Notes under the pieces: generated by a model
What the model was told of the DNA's origin: nothing
What the model saw: only the letters and a program-made list of their open reading frames with translations
The model's database searches: none
Part shown: positions 17,378 through 26,498 of the stretch, piece by piece
Layout of the letters: the number at the start of each line of letters is the position of its first letter
Position numbering within the stretch: position 1 is the stretch's first letter
Source of the DNA: UBA6772 sp965183875
GTDB lineage: Bacteria; Bacteroidota; Bacteroidia; Flavobacteriales; UBA7430
Length of the DNA stretch: 64,000 bases
Direction: 5' to 3'
NCBI GenBank assembly: GCA_965183875.1
Contig: CBCYMK010000028.1
Span: 169,735-233,734, forward strand
Made by a program: the position numbers and the translations under genes

Positions 17378-18280
17378 TTATTTATTGTTGTTAATGTATT
17401 CGTAGAGTGTATTTGCTAATTGTACCGCTGCTTTTGGATGATTTCTAAACCATAATTCAGGCTCAATCAATTCGAGTTCCCCCAAGGCTAATAGGTTGTT
17501 ATTGTCGTAAAATACATCTATACGAGCATACAATGTTTTGTACGGGCAAGCTATCAGCGCTTTTGTTGCAAATTCTATTTCTTCTTCTGTGGGAGTGTAT
17601 TCCTCTACTGTACCACCAAAGTCGTCTTGTACCCTAAAATCTCCCTTTTTTGCTTTTTTTAATACAGCGTGAGAATATTCTCCACCAATCATGATGAGGC
17701 TAATTTCTCCTTGTTCTTGTATTCTGTATTGGAATTCTTGAAACAACATTGCTTCATGAGATATGAGTCTTTGGAGGTCAGATTCGTGTTTCGTGTAGTT
17801 GTTTGAATCTAGAAGGAATGTCTCTCTAGCAGCACCAGCAATAGCGGGTTTTAAAACTGCTTTCTTCCACTTTGTTTGTTCAAATAAGACCTCTAGGCTA
17901 TTCTCTGCTCCTTTTTCAATGAAAAGGGTGGGAGGGATGTTTACCATTTCTTGTATATCCCTGAGGTAGTGTTTGTCTAAATTCCAATAAATAACTTCTG
18001 GGCTGTTGATAAACTGCAGGGCTTTTTGTGTTTTTGTAAACCATTTAAAGAATTCTTCAAATCGCTCAAAATAATCCCATGTGGTTCTGAAAATAGCATA
18101 CTTGCATTGGCTCCAATCGAAGTCTGTTGCATCCCACGATTTTCTAATCACCCTGAATCCTTTTTTTTGCAAGGCCTTTTTTACTAAATCATCCTCAAGA
18201 ATAATTTGGTCCGTATACCAATCCGGATGACTTGGGTTCTCGTAACGAGACTCTGTTAATAGGACTATATCGTAGCTCAT
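17378..18280 (-). CDS. ATP-grasp domain protein (RimK/glutathione synthetase-like)
   Basis: The 300-residue cytoplasmic protein has an N-terminal domain (MSYDIVLLTESRYENPSHPD, with FRTTWDYFERFEEF) and an ATP-grasp core: AVLKPAIAGAARETF (ATP-binding lysine and glycine-rich loop), FQEFQYRIQEQGEISLIMIGGEYSHAVLK, and the metal-binding LLALGELELIEPELWF. Proteins of this shape, including DcsG-like ones, ligate a carboxylate to an amine or thiol. The substrate is unknown. It is the first gene of the likely operon with the small hypothetical gene and purT. Confidence 0.7.
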   Translation of the reverse strand: MSYDIVLLTESRYENPSHPDWYTDQIILEDDLVKKALQKKGFRVIRKSWDATDFDWSQCKYAIFRTTWDYFERFEEFFKWFTKTQKALQFINSPEVIYWNLDKHYLRDIQEMVNIPPTLFIEKGAENSLEVLFEQTKWKKAVLKPAIAGAARETFLLDSNNYTKHESDLQRLISHEAMLFQEFQYRIQEQGEISLIMIGGEYSHAVLKKAKKGDFRVQDDFGGTVEEYTPTEEEIEFATKALIACPYKTLYARIDVFYDNNNLLALGELELIEPELWFRNHPKAAVQLANTLYEYINNNK

Positions 18281-18310
18281 GTATGAAACTAAGAATTAAA
18301 TTAAACCTTC

Positions 18311-19099
18311 TTATTTTTTAGAAGCCTCAGCAATGGTAATTATTTGTGACTCCTTATGTGTACCTGTATTTAAATTCACCAAATACATTCCACCAGATTG
18401 ATCTGATAAATTGATCTCAATTTTGTTTGTTTGATTGGGCGTACAGTTGTCTAAGTTTACATTTAAAACTTTTTCTCCTAATAGCGTAAAGACTTCTATT
18501 GTGCTATTCTCTTCCATGTAGAAGTCTAAAGTCATAGCCCCATTATTAGGGTTTGGGAAAATAGAGAGTCTATTCTTGGATTTTTCAGTTTCCGAAATCC
18601 CTATAGCATTGAGTCCTGTTGAAATTGCAGCTACAACGCCATCGAAACTAATTGCTCCATTGTTTTTATTATAGAGAACAGCATGGTCATTACCTCCTAA
18701 TACTACTACCTTAGGCATTCCATCGGTTCCATAATCACTCATACTAATAGCGTTAGAAGAAAATGCAATATGATTTCCCATGCTGTAGGTATCCCCCCAG
18801 TTAGAAATACTATTGCAGCTTGTGTTTGCATAGTCGTCTGTTAAGTAGAATTCCACTTTCCCTGGATGCGTTTCGGTAAAAGTTTGAACCGCATCGTAAG
18901 CACCAGACCCATAGTAGGAGCAGGCTCCGCACGGCATAACCCATGCAATAACAATTACTTTGCCTGCGTCTAGTTCATCGAATAAGGTATAAGACTCTCC
19001 GTTGCAATCTTCTGCTGTGAAATTGGTAGCTGTTTGAGCATTTGTTAGACTACTAAGGCTTAGCAAAAATAAGCCAACTAATAATGAGGATATTTTCAT
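18311..19099 (-). CDS. Secreted thioredoxin-fold protein with T9SS type A sorting domain
   Basis: A 262-residue protein with a signal peptide (1-21, ending LTNAQ), a redoxin-like domain with VIAWVMPCGACSYYG (active-site CGAC at about 57-60) and a C-terminal type A T9SS sorting domain (SIFPNPNNGAMTLDF ... EVFTLLGEKV ... GGMYLVNLNTG) in the last about 80 residues. It is therefore predicted to cross the outer membrane through the T9SS whose GldM/N genes lie at the window start. A role in oxidative folding or electron transfer at the surface is an inference. Confidence 0.8.
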   Translation of the reverse strand: MKISSLLVGLFLLSLSSLTNAQTATNFTAEDCNGESYTLFDELDAGKVIVIAWVMPCGACSYYGSGAYDAVQTFTETHPGKVEFYLTDDYANTSCNSISNWGDTYSMGNHIAFSSNAISMSDYGTDGMPKVVVLGGNDHAVLYNKNNGAISFDGVVAAISTGLNAIGISETEKSKNRLSIFPNPNNGAMTLDFYMEENSTIEVFTLLGEKVLNVNLDNCTPNQTNKIEINLSDQSGGMYLVNLNTGTHKESQIITIAEASKK

Positions 19100-19193
19100 G
19101 GGGATTTATTTAAGTGTTTTCAAATATAGGTAAATTTAGAATGCCTAAATTTTCACAATTCACTTATAAGTAAATGGGTCAATTGGAAATAAA

Positions 19194-19226
19194 AAAACCT
19201 CCATCGTGTAAACGATGGAGGTTTTT
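19194..19226 (-). terminator. Terminator downstream of tRNA-Met
   Basis: Stem AACCTCCATCG / CGATGGAGGTT with a TGTAAA loop, and a T-run on the minus strand, 5 bp past the tRNA 3' end. Confidence 0.8.
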
Positions 19227-19231
19227 GATTG

Positions 19232-19305
19232 TGGGCCCACCTGGGCTCGAACCAGGGACTTTCTGATTATGAGTCAGATACTCTAACCAACTGAGTTATA
19301 GGCCC
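19232..19305 (-). tRNA. tRNA with CAU anticodon (elongator Met, possibly Ile2)
   Basis: Minus-strand cloverleaf: acceptor GGGCCTA pairs with TGGGCCC, D arm CTCAGTTGGTTAGAG, anticodon stem TCTGA/TCAGA with loop CTCATAA, T arm CCTGGTTCGAGCCCAGG, discriminator A. The fully paired first base pair rules out an initiator. CAU could also be a lysidine-modified Ile2 tRNA; elongator Met is favoured by overall likeness but not proven. Confidence 0.85.
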
Positions 19306-19398
19306 TAATTTAATCGTATTCCACTAAGAGTGAATTACCATTTAATTAGGCTGCAATAATACGCATTATCTGTTTATCTTGCAACGAAATTGAGAGAT

Positions 19399-20019
19399 AT
19401 GCTAAAGGGAATAAAAAATATAATTTTTGATTTAGGCGGTGTCATTTATGCCATCAATTATCAAAGTACAATTCAGGCTTTTGAGTCCCTGGGAATCAAC
19501 GATTTTGCACAGGTTTATGCCAAGGCTGGACAGTCGGATTTGTTTGATGATTTAGAAACTGGAAAAATTACAAAGACCGATTTTTTTGAGGGAATCAATG
19601 AATTTCTACCTAATTCTTTAGAGAATATTCAAATTGCTGACGCTTGGAATGCTATGCTAATTGGATTTATGCCTGATGCACTCGTGAAGCTTAAAGAATT
19701 ATCGGCTACCCATCGCATTTTTTTATTGAGTAACACCAATATTTTCCACATAGAAGAAATTGTAGCCCGTGAAGGAAAAGCAACTTTTGATCACTTTTGC
19801 GCACTCTTTGAAAAAGTGTATTTATCTCATGAAATAGGATTGCGTAAACCACATACAGAAGTATTCACACATATTGTAGACGAACAGTGTTTAGTTGCTT
19901 CTGAAACCCTATTTATTGATGATTCTCCTCAGCATGTAGCTGGTGCTTTAAAGGCGGGTTTAAAAGCATATCATCTCCAAGATGGAGAAAAAATAAGTGC
20001 GCTTTGTGTGGATGTTTAA
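19399..20019 (+). CDS. HAD-superfamily hydrolase (subfamily IA)
   Basis: A 206-residue protein if started at ATG 19399 (a TTG lies 9 bp upstream in frame). It has all HAD motifs: IIFDLGGVIY (nucleophile and acid, motif I), LLSNTN (motif II), RKPHTEVF (motif III Lys) and ETLFIDDSPQHVAGA (motif IV acids). Family members remove phosphate from small metabolites; the substrate cannot be told. It is a single gene just after the tRNA on the opposite strand. Confidence 0.85.
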   Translation: MLKGIKNIIFDLGGVIYAINYQSTIQAFESLGINDFAQVYAKAGQSDLFDDLETGKITKTDFFEGINEFLPNSLENIQIADAWNAMLIGFMPDALVKLKELSATHRIFLLSNTNIFHIEEIVAREGKATFDHFCALFEKVYLSHEIGLRKPHTEVFTHIVDEQCLVASETLFIDDSPQHVAGALKAGLKAYHLQDGEKISALCVDV

Positions 20020-20060
20020 ATTGCATCCAAGAAGAATTAAGAAAAACCTAGTTGTTTACT

Positions 20061-20420
20061 CTAGAATCCTTTGCCATGTGGCACTGGTTTTAAATCACTG
20101 TCTAAATGAACAAAAACAACCTTGTCTAAGGTGATGATTGTTTTATGTGATTGTTTTACCCTTGCTACACATTTTACTGTAATGGAACTGGTTCCAAACT
20201 TTATTGTTTCAAATCCTATTTCTACCACATCTCCAGTAAAAGCGGGATTGGTGAAGTTTATCTCAGACATGTATTTTGTTACAATATTCTGACTGTCTAG
20301 TTGACACATTACATAAATAGCTGCTTCTTCATCTATCCACCTTAATAAGGTACCTCCAAAGAGGGTGCCACCTGCATTTAAATCTTCTGGTTTTACTAGT
20401 TTGCGCGTGTGGTATATCAT
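20061..20420 (-). CDS. Acyl-CoA thioesterase, hotdog fold (YciA/BACH-like)
   Basis: The 119-residue protein is a single hotdog domain: VKPEDLNAGGTLFGGTLLRWIDEEAAIYV contains the Asn/Gly turn and catalytic acidic residue region, followed by TSSITVKCVARVKQ and TLDKVVFVHLD strands. Such enzymes hydrolyse acyl-CoA esters. It is 3 bp downstream of mce on the same strand and so is probably in one operon with it and the exporter gene. Confidence 0.8.
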   Translation of the reverse strand: MIYHTRKLVKPEDLNAGGTLFGGTLLRWIDEEAAIYVMCQLDSQNIVTKYMSEINFTNPAFTGDVVEIGFETIKFGTSSITVKCVARVKQSHKTIITLDKVVFVHLDSDLKPVPHGKGF

Positions 20421-20423
20421 AGC

Positions 20424-20831
20424 TTATTCTTTAATTTCTTGGCAGAGTTCAACTAAAACACCTTTTGTGTTTTTGGGATGTATAAAACAAACCAATTTAT
20501 TATCAGCTCCACGTTTAGGTTCTTCATTTAAAATGGTAAAACCCAACTCTGATAAGCGAATCATCTCTTTTTTAATATCTTTTACTGCAAAGGCTATATG
20601 ATGTATTCCTTCTCCTTTTTTTGCAATAAATTTCGCAATTGCACTCTCTGGATTTGTGGCCTGAAGAAGCTCTATTTTACTCTCTCCAGTTTGAAAAAAT
20701 GAGGTATTCACACCTTCACTTTCTACCTTTTCCATTTTATAAGGCGCTACTCCTAAGAGGTTTTCGTATACTGTATTGGCTTGTTCAATATCCTTAACAG
20801 CAATTCCTATATGTTCAATTTTTTCTACCAT
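20424..20831 (-). CDS. mce: Methylmalonyl-CoA epimerase
   Basis: A 135-residue vicinal-oxygen-chelate protein with the paired fold EHIGIAVKDIEQANTVYENL and IHHIAFAVKDIKKEM. The metal-binding His and Glu (HIG, E of KIELLQ, HHIAF, VELCQE) are at the family positions. Mce interconverts the methylmalonyl-CoA epimers in propionate metabolism. Its start shares a base with the stop of the upstream ABC exporter gene, so they are coupled, although the functions appear unrelated. Confidence 0.9.
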   Translation of the reverse strand: MVEKIEHIGIAVKDIEQANTVYENLLGVAPYKMEKVESEGVNTSFFQTGESKIELLQATNPESAIAKFIAKKGEGIHHIAFAVKDIKKEMIRLSELGFTILNEEPKRGADNKLVCFIHPKNTKGVLVELCQEIKE

Positions 20832-22666
20832 TAGTTTAGGTTTTGCATATGGTGAAGTTTGTAGTATTGTCCTTCTACTTCTAATAACTCCTTATGTGTT
20901 CCTTGCTCTACTACTCTACCTTCGTTAATAACCACAATTCTATCTGCATTTTGAATGGTCGATAAACGGTGTGCTATAACAATAGATGTTCTATTGGCCA
21001 TAAGTTTGGTAAGAGCATCTTGAACCAATCGTTCTGATTCTGTGTCGAGTGCCGAGGTAGCCTCATCTAATATTAGGATAGGTGGGTTTTTCATCACCGC
21101 CCTAGCAATACTCAGACGTTGCTTTTGACCTCCTGAAAGCTTGTGGCCTCCATCGCCAATATTATGATCATAGCCTTCTTCGAATTTTGAAATGAACTCA
21201 TGTGCATTCGCAATTTTAGCAGCTTCTATAACTTTGGCAGGGTCTGGATTATCTATTCCTAAGGCTATATTATTGAATATAGAATCATTAAATAAAATGG
21301 CATCTTGGGTTACAATCCCCATTAGCCCTCTGAGGTCTGCAAGTTTATAATCTCTAATGTCGGTACCGTCAATTTCTAAGCTACCCGATTTTACATCATA
21401 ATACCGTGCTACTAAATTTGCTAGTGTACTTTTTCCTCCACCCGATTGACCAACCAATGCTATGGTCTGACCTTTTTTAACTTCTAGGTTTATATTATTT
21501 AAAACGGGCTTTTCTGTATAGGCAAAATGTGCATTTTTAAACTGTATCGTATTTGTGAAATTACTAATTGGACTAGCGTCAGTCTTTTCTTTTACTTCAA
21601 TCTCAGCTCCTAAAATTTCATTTATACGCTCTGCAGAAGCAGAGCCTCTTTGGATGCTGTAATAACCTTGAGATAGGGATTTTATAGGGGGTAATATTTG
21701 AGAGAATATAACAATGAATCCTATGAAAGCTTGTGGACTTAAAGCACTTTCTCCAGGATTTAACTGGCTTTCGAAAATTAGATTCCCGCCGTACCAAATT
21801 ACCACTACCATTACCATGGTACTTAAAAATTCACTCATTGGAGAAGCTAAATACCTACGTCTCATTATACTCGACATAATATTTTGGTGCTTTTCTAATT
21901 CTTCTTCAAACTTCCTATTTATTTGTTTTTCGGCATTAAAGGCCTTAATTACTTTAAGACCAAATATATTCTCTTCTATAGCAGATAATATTTGCGCTAT
22001 TTGAACTTGTCCTTTTCTAGATTTTCGCTTTAAACTCTTACCTATATTTCCGATAATAAGTCCAGCTACAGGGAATAAGAAGAAAACTACTAAGGTGAGT
22101 TTGGCACTCATCATCAATAATAAAACTATAGATGATATGATGTTTACTGGGTCTCTTACTACTAAGCCCAATGTACTCATCATTGAAGCTTCTACCTGGT
22201 TAACATCTGTAGTCATACGAGACATTAAATCTCCTTTTCTTTTCTCTGAGAAATAAGAGATAGATAATAGCGACATTTTTGTGTGTAATGCCCTACGTAG
22301 ATCTCTTGAAATCCCCGTTCTTATTGGTACTAAAGTGTACTGGGCTAAATAGCGAGTTAGGTTTTTTAGAAAGAAGGCTAATACAATCCCTATACAGATA
22401 TATCCCAAAGCCTTAGAGGGGCCAACTTGTTCTATAGACGAATTCATCCAATAAGATAAATAGTCCTTTAGCCAATCTATAGATAGTTCGCCACTAGGTT
22501 TTACGATTTTTACTTGTTGAGTGTCGAATAATATCCCCAACATTGGAATTACCAAGGTGAAAGAAAATAAGCCAAATACTACCGATAAGATATTTAATAA
22601 GGCATTCAATAGCGCCATACGTTTGTATGGGTATGCGAATTTTAAAATTTTATAAAAACTGTCCAT
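20831..22666 (-). CDS. MsbA-like ABC exporter (fused TM and ATPase domains)
   Basis: A 611-residue half-transporter: six transmembrane helices in residues about 15-330, then an ABC ATPase with Walker A LVGQSGGGKST, signature LSGGQKQRLSIARA, Walker B ILILDEATSALD and the H-loop AHRLST. The intracellular loop motif KRKGDLMSRMTTDVNQVE is typical of MsbA/lipid A and multidrug exporters of the inner membrane. The N-terminal helix pair is set apart by a longer loop (DTQQVKIVKPSGELSIDWLK), usual in Bacteroidota. It is the first gene of the unit with mce and the thioesterase. Lipid A flipping is likely but not proven. Confidence 0.85.
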   Translation of the reverse strand: MDSFYKILKFAYPYKRMALLNALLNILSVVFGLFSFTLVIPMLGILFDTQQVKIVKPSGELSIDWLKDYLSYWMNSSIEQVGPSKALGYICIGIVLAFFLKNLTRYLAQYTLVPIRTGISRDLRRALHTKMSLLSISYFSEKRKGDLMSRMTTDVNQVEASMMSTLGLVVRDPVNIISSIVLLLMMSAKLTLVVFFLFPVAGLIIGNIGKSLKRKSRKGQVQIAQILSAIEENIFGLKVIKAFNAEKQINRKFEEELEKHQNIMSSIMRRRYLASPMSEFLSTMVMVVVIWYGGNLIFESQLNPGESALSPQAFIGFIVIFSQILPPIKSLSQGYYSIQRGSASAERINEILGAEIEVKEKTDASPISNFTNTIQFKNAHFAYTEKPVLNNINLEVKKGQTIALVGQSGGGKSTLANLVARYYDVKSGSLEIDGTDIRDYKLADLRGLMGIVTQDAILFNDSIFNNIALGIDNPDPAKVIEAAKIANAHEFISKFEEGYDHNIGDGGHKLSGGQKQRLSIARAVMKNPPILILDEATSALDTESERLVQDALTKLMANRTSIVIAHRLSTIQNADRIVVINEGRVVEQGTHKELLEVEGQYYKLHHMQNLN

Positions 22667-22794
22667 TTCGATTAATTCCTTTTTTTTGGATTATTTTCTA
22701 GCCCATGCAAAGATACTATTCAATTTGATATAGATTTAATCCTATAGACTAATCTATGCGAACTTGTTTAGGGCGTAGAACCAATTTGATTACC

Positions 22795-22802
22795 TATCTT
22801 TG
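22795..22802 (+). promoter_or_regulatory. -7 promoter element in front of rbfA
   Basis: TATCTTTG fits TAnnTTTG. It lies only 4 bp before the ATG at 22807, so if used the transcript would be nearly leaderless. No well-spaced -33 TTG is obvious. Confidence 0.4.
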
Positions 22803-22806
22803 TCGC

Positions 22807-23166
22807 ATGGAAAGTACAAGACAGAAAAAAGTAGGGCGTCAGATTCAAAAAGACATCGCACAAATTTTAATGACTAGAACAAGTTCAATCGCTCCAGGGG
22901 CCATTATATCCGTCTCTTTGGTTCGTATGAGTCCAGATTTATCGTATGCTAAAGTATATTTAAGCGTCTTCCCACTAAAAGATAAGGAAGCTTTCTTGAA
23001 AGCTGTAAGTATTCAAGGTGCAGAAATTAGGAATGAATTAGGTAGGTTGGTACGTCATCAATTAAGAATAGTACCAGCATTGTCTTTCTTTATAGATGAT
23101 TCGGTAGATTATGCGGAGAATATTGACCGTCTTTTAAAAGGCGATGATACTAATTCAGTAGAGTAA
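22807..23166 (+). CDS. rbfA: Ribosome-binding factor A
   Basis: The 119-residue protein (start at ATG 22807, chosen because RbfA homologues begin MESTRQKKVGRQIQKDIAQIL; an in-frame start 51 bp upstream adds an unlike tail) has the small KH-type RbfA fold: VSLVRMSPDLSYAKVYLSVF, then LGRLVRHQLRIVPALSFFIDDS. RbfA binds the 30S subunit and is needed for 16S 5'-end maturation. The next gene, a permease, begins 2 bp downstream. Confidence 0.93.
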   Translation: MESTRQKKVGRQIQKDIAQILMTRTSSIAPGAIISVSLVRMSPDLSYAKVYLSVFPLKDKEAFLKAVSIQGAEIRNELGRLVRHQLRIVPALSFFIDDSVDYAENIDRLLKGDDTNSVE

Positions 23167-23168
23167 GC

Positions 23169-24395
23169 GTGAATATTGCTCTTTATATAGCAAGTCGCTA
23201 TTTGTTTTCTTCAAAGAGTAAAAATGCAGTTAACAGTATAACGGCAATATCTGTTCTTGGTGTAGCGGTAGGTACCATGGCTTTAGTTGTTGTGCTTTCT
23301 GTATTTAACGGCTTCGAAACTTTAATTAAGTCGATGTATCAGGAAGTGAATTCAGATTTTGAAGTTCGCTCTGTAAATTCTAAAGATTTTATTTTAACAC
23401 AAGCAGATTTTGATCGTTTAAAGTCTGTGCATCTATGGGATGGGATTGAAAAATCTTATCAGGAAAAGGTATTGCTTCAAGTAGGTGAGAAGGAGCAAAT
23501 TGCTTTGTTAAAAGGTGTTCAATTATGGCCTGAGAAATCAGCGATGACAATTGAAAATCATATTTTTAGTGGCAGGAGCTTTAGAGATTACCCCGGAGAA
23601 AACTGGGTGATTATTGGTCAGTCTTTAGCTTATACACTCTCTGTTTCTGTAAAAGGAATTCAAGATGTTCTAAAAGTTTTTGTACCCAATCAACAGAATA
23701 ATTCTACATCTATTACTACATCCGCATTCAGAGAACAACAGTTTTTAGTAGCTGGGATATTTTCAGTACAATCGGAATACGATGCTTCCTATGTTTTAAC
23801 TGATTTACAAGCTGTGCAGACCTTCTTGGCGAAACCTAACAAACTTACAAGTTTAAATTTTTACGTTCCCTCTTCTACAGATATTAACTTAGTCCAAAAG
23901 AAGTTAAGTTCATTTTTTGGTGCAGACTATACTGTGAAGAACCGATTTCAGCAACAAGAGTTTTTGTATAAGGTATTGCAAACCGAAAAGTGGGCAATAT
24001 TTTTTATACTATCCTTTATTTTACTCATTTCTACTTTTACAATAGTTGCGTCTGTAGTAATGATTGTCCTCGAAAAGAGAAAAGATATTTCTAGTCTATG
24101 GGCAATGGGTACCCCAGTAAAAATCATACAAAAAATATTTTTTTACGAGGGTTTATTAATCACTGTCTTTGGGGGTGGATTGGGATTATTGGTCGGGGTG
24201 GTATTGAGTTTATTACAACAGTATTATGGTATTATTCAATTGGGAGCGCAGGGTTCATTTATTGTAAATGCCTACCCAATAGAGGTGCATTTTCAGGATG
24301 TACTTCTAATTTTTGGAACAGTTATAAGTATTGGAATGCTCATTACTCTTATACCTGTACGAATGCTTAAAAGGAAGTTTATCCAAGCTTCGTGA
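23169..24395 (+). CDS. LolC/LolE-like ABC transporter permease
   Basis: A 408-residue protein with GTG start. One N-terminal transmembrane helix (ITAISVLGVAVGTMALVVVLSVFNGFETL), a large periplasmic domain (about 60-270) and three C-terminal helices (IFFILSFILLISTFTIVASVVMIVL, LLITVFGGGLGLLVGVVLSLL, LLIFGTVISIGMLITLIPV) with the FtsX/LolE signature. LolCE extracts lipoproteins from the inner membrane; in Bacteroidota the specific role is inferred. No ATPase gene is next to it, so the partner is elsewhere. It overlaps the rbfA operon by spacing only. Confidence 0.8.
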   Translation: MNIALYIASRYLFSSKSKNAVNSITAISVLGVAVGTMALVVVLSVFNGFETLIKSMYQEVNSDFEVRSVNSKDFILTQADFDRLKSVHLWDGIEKSYQEKVLLQVGEKEQIALLKGVQLWPEKSAMTIENHIFSGRSFRDYPGENWVIIGQSLAYTLSVSVKGIQDVLKVFVPNQQNNSTSITTSAFREQQFLVAGIFSVQSEYDASYVLTDLQAVQTFLAKPNKLTSLNFYVPSSTDINLVQKKLSSFFGADYTVKNRFQQQEFLYKVLQTEKWAIFFILSFILLISTFTIVASVVMIVLEKRKDISSLWAMGTPVKIIQKIFFYEGLLITVFGGGLGLLVGVVLSLLQQYYGIIQLGAQGSFIVNAYPIEVHFQDVLLIFGTVISIGMLITLIPVRMLKRKFIQAS

Positions 24396-24496
24396 AATAG
24401 GCGGTAGAGCTCCAAAATCAGAATACAGCAGTTAAGTATGTGCAGAGGTTAAAGAAGACGGAGGCAGTTGCCTGTTCAAATTACATTCAAAATCAT

Positions 24497-25486
24497 TTAA
24501 AACTGATGTCCTTTAAACTTTATGGCGATCTCATCTAGGATAGCATATAGCTCCTCTGGGGAGTCTGTGGTGACTAATTTTCTGCGATACTCCTTAACCC
24601 CAAACATACCTTTAAAGTAGTTGGTGTAATGTCTACGTGTTTCTACAACACCTAGCACAGGACCTTTCCATGCGAGTGCTCTCTGGAGGTGTTGCCTACA
24701 GGCAGCAACACGTTCGTCAATAGTTGGAGGAGCTAATTTCTCTCCAGTAGCTAAAAAGTGCTTTATTTCATTAAATATCCAAGGGTATCCAATAGAGGCC
24801 CGTCCTATCATCATTCCATCTACAGCATAGCGATCTTTCATCATTTTTGCTTTCTCTGCAGAGTCTATATCTCCATTACCAAATACCGGGATATTTAATC
24901 GAGAATTGTTTTTTGTTTCAGCAATAAGAGACCAGTCTGCCTCACCTTTATACATTTGTTTGCGCGTTCTACCGTGAATAGAAATCGCTTGTATACCTAC
25001 ATCTTGTAGTCTTTCAGCTACTTCAACAATATGCTTGCTTTCCTCATTCCAACCCAATCGGGTTTTTACCGTAACGGGCAAATTGGTAGATTTTACAATT
25101 TCTTCGGTCATGCGTACCATCTTAGGAATATCTTTTAATATTCCAGAGCCAGCACCCTTACAGGTAACCTTTTTTACAGGGCAACCGTAGTTAATATCAA
25201 TAATATCGGGCTTAGCTTCAGCAGTAATTTCTGTAGCCTCTCGCATTGATTCTATATCGTATCCGAAAATTTGTATCCCTATAGGGCGCTCATACTCAAA
25301 GATATCAAGTTTTTGAACACTCTTTGCAGCATCTCTAATAAGACCTTCTGAGGAAATAAATTCTGTGTACATTAAATCGGCCCCGTGTTGTTTGCACAAT
25401 TCACGGAATGGTGGGTCACTTACATCCTCCATAGGAGCGAGTAATAATGGGTATTCACCAAGTTCTATATTTCCTATCTTTACCAC
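24497..25486 (-). CDS. dusB: tRNA-dihydrouridine synthase DusB
   Basis: A 329-residue protein if started at GTG 25486, which gives VKIGNIELGEYPLLLAPMEDVSDPPF as in Bacteroidota DusB; an upstream GTG adds 11 unlike residues. It has the FMN-binding TIM barrel: APMEDVSDPPFRELC, DINYGCPVKKVTCKGAGSG (with the catalytic Cys in the GCPVKK loop), TVKTRLGWNEESK, SIHGRTRKQMYKGEADW, IPVFGNGDIDS and GMMIGRASIG. It reduces uridine to dihydrouridine in the tRNA D-loop. The divergent CPBP gene begins about 55 bp away. Confidence 0.93.
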   Translation of the reverse strand: MVKIGNIELGEYPLLLAPMEDVSDPPFRELCKQHGADLMYTEFISSEGLIRDAAKSVQKLDIFEYERPIGIQIFGYDIESMREATEITAEAKPDIIDINYGCPVKKVTCKGAGSGILKDIPKMVRMTEEIVKSTNLPVTVKTRLGWNEESKHIVEVAERLQDVGIQAISIHGRTRKQMYKGEADWSLIAETKNNSRLNIPVFGNGDIDSAEKAKMMKDRYAVDGMMIGRASIGYPWIFNEIKHFLATGEKLAPPTIDERVAACRQHLQRALAWKGPVLGVVETRRHYTNYFKGMFGVKEYRRKLVTTDSPEELYAILDEIAIKFKGHQF

Positions 25487-25540
25487 AATTCGAAATTTTG
25501 CCAAAAATACAAAAAACACATGGGATTGAAAATCATTAAA

Positions 25541-26437
25541 ATGACAAATGGTGTATGGAAAAATACAAGCTATTCTACCTTATTGTATTTTTTATTGGTC
25601 GTTATATTAGGTGGCTTAATAAGTTCTTACCTCATAGGGTCAGTAGTTTGTTTGCTCTTATACGATATAAGTTTTTTCTCTAGTTCCTCTCAGCTATTCG
25701 ATCCTTCAAATATTAGTTTGATGAATGCTATGAAAACAATGCAAGTTTTTAATGCCGTAGGGACTTTCGTAATCCCTCCTTTAGTTTTTATGCATTTTAG
25801 AGGCCGGTCTGCCTTAACTTATTTAAACCTAAACAATCCTGTAAGCCCAGTAGATTTACTGAGCGTTTTTGTTTTAGCCTTTTGTATGATCCCCATAGCA
25901 AACTATTTAGGTTCTCTAAATGAATTGATTCCATTTCCTGATTTTTTATCCTTTTTAAAAATTGCTGAAGAACAGACTATGCTTCTTACAGAACAGTTTT
26001 TAATTATGGATTCTCTGCTAGATTTAGGGATAATGCTATTTATTATGGGTGTTGTTGCTGCGGTAGGAGAAGAGCTTCTTTTTCGTGGTGTTCTACAAAA
26101 CCTATTTCAAAATTGGTCTAAGTCTATTCACCTTGCTATTTGGCTTACTGCATTATTGTTTGCTGTTATTCATATGCAGTACCATGCGGTATTACCTCGT
26201 TTCTTTTTAGGGGCTTTTATTGGTTATGTTTATGTATATTCTGGCAATCTCCGTATACCAATACTTCTACATTTCTTTTACAACACTACTTTAGTTGTAC
26301 TTAGTTATTTGATACAGCACGAGTTTGTATCTGTGTACTGGGAAACTATCGGTAGTAATTCTATAAGTGTTCTTATAGCAGTAATTATTCTATTTAGTTT
26401 TTCTTATAAATGGTATAACAATCGAAACCTTTATTAA
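25541..26437 (+). CDS. CPBP-family intramembrane metalloprotease (CAAX-like)
   Basis: A 298-residue membrane protein with about eight hydrophobic segments. The Abi/CPBP active-site motifs are present: EELLFRGVLQ (two Glu and Arg, about 182-191), FAVIHMQYH (His), and a third motif region RIPILLHFFYNT (His, Asn). In bacteria these proteases process lipids-anchored or signal-like peptides, and some give self-immunity to bacteriocins; the substrate here is unknown. Start at 25541 was chosen since the earlier in-frame ATG overlaps the dusB upstream region. It ends at a bidirectional terminator. Confidence 0.8.
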   Translation: MTNGVWKNTSYSTLLYFLLVVILGGLISSYLIGSVVCLLLYDISFFSSSSQLFDPSNISLMNAMKTMQVFNAVGTFVIPPLVFMHFRGRSALTYLNLNNPVSPVDLLSVFVLAFCMIPIANYLGSLNELIPFPDFLSFLKIAEEQTMLLTEQFLIMDSLLDLGIMLFIMGVVAAVGEELLFRGVLQNLFQNWSKSIHLAIWLTALLFAVIHMQYHAVLPRFFLGAFIGYVYVYSGNLRIPILLHFFYNTTLVVLSYLIQHEFVSVYWETIGSNSISVLIAVIILFSFSYKWYNNRNLY

Positions 26438-26447
26438 ACTTTAGTAC

Positions 26448-26481
26448 AAAAAAAAGGGATTCTTTCGAATCCCTTTTTTTT
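26448..26481. terminator. Bidirectional terminator
   Basis: AAAAAAAGGGATTC TTTC GAATCCCTTTTTTT between the CPBP gene and the convergent exbD gene. Confidence 0.9.
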
Positions 26482-26498
26482 AAAATTATAAACTCCAA

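Noticed and set aside
22756..22806. N-terminal extension of RbfA
   Set aside because: It overlaps the -7 promoter element and does not resemble RbfA starts; ATG 22807 is the better start.
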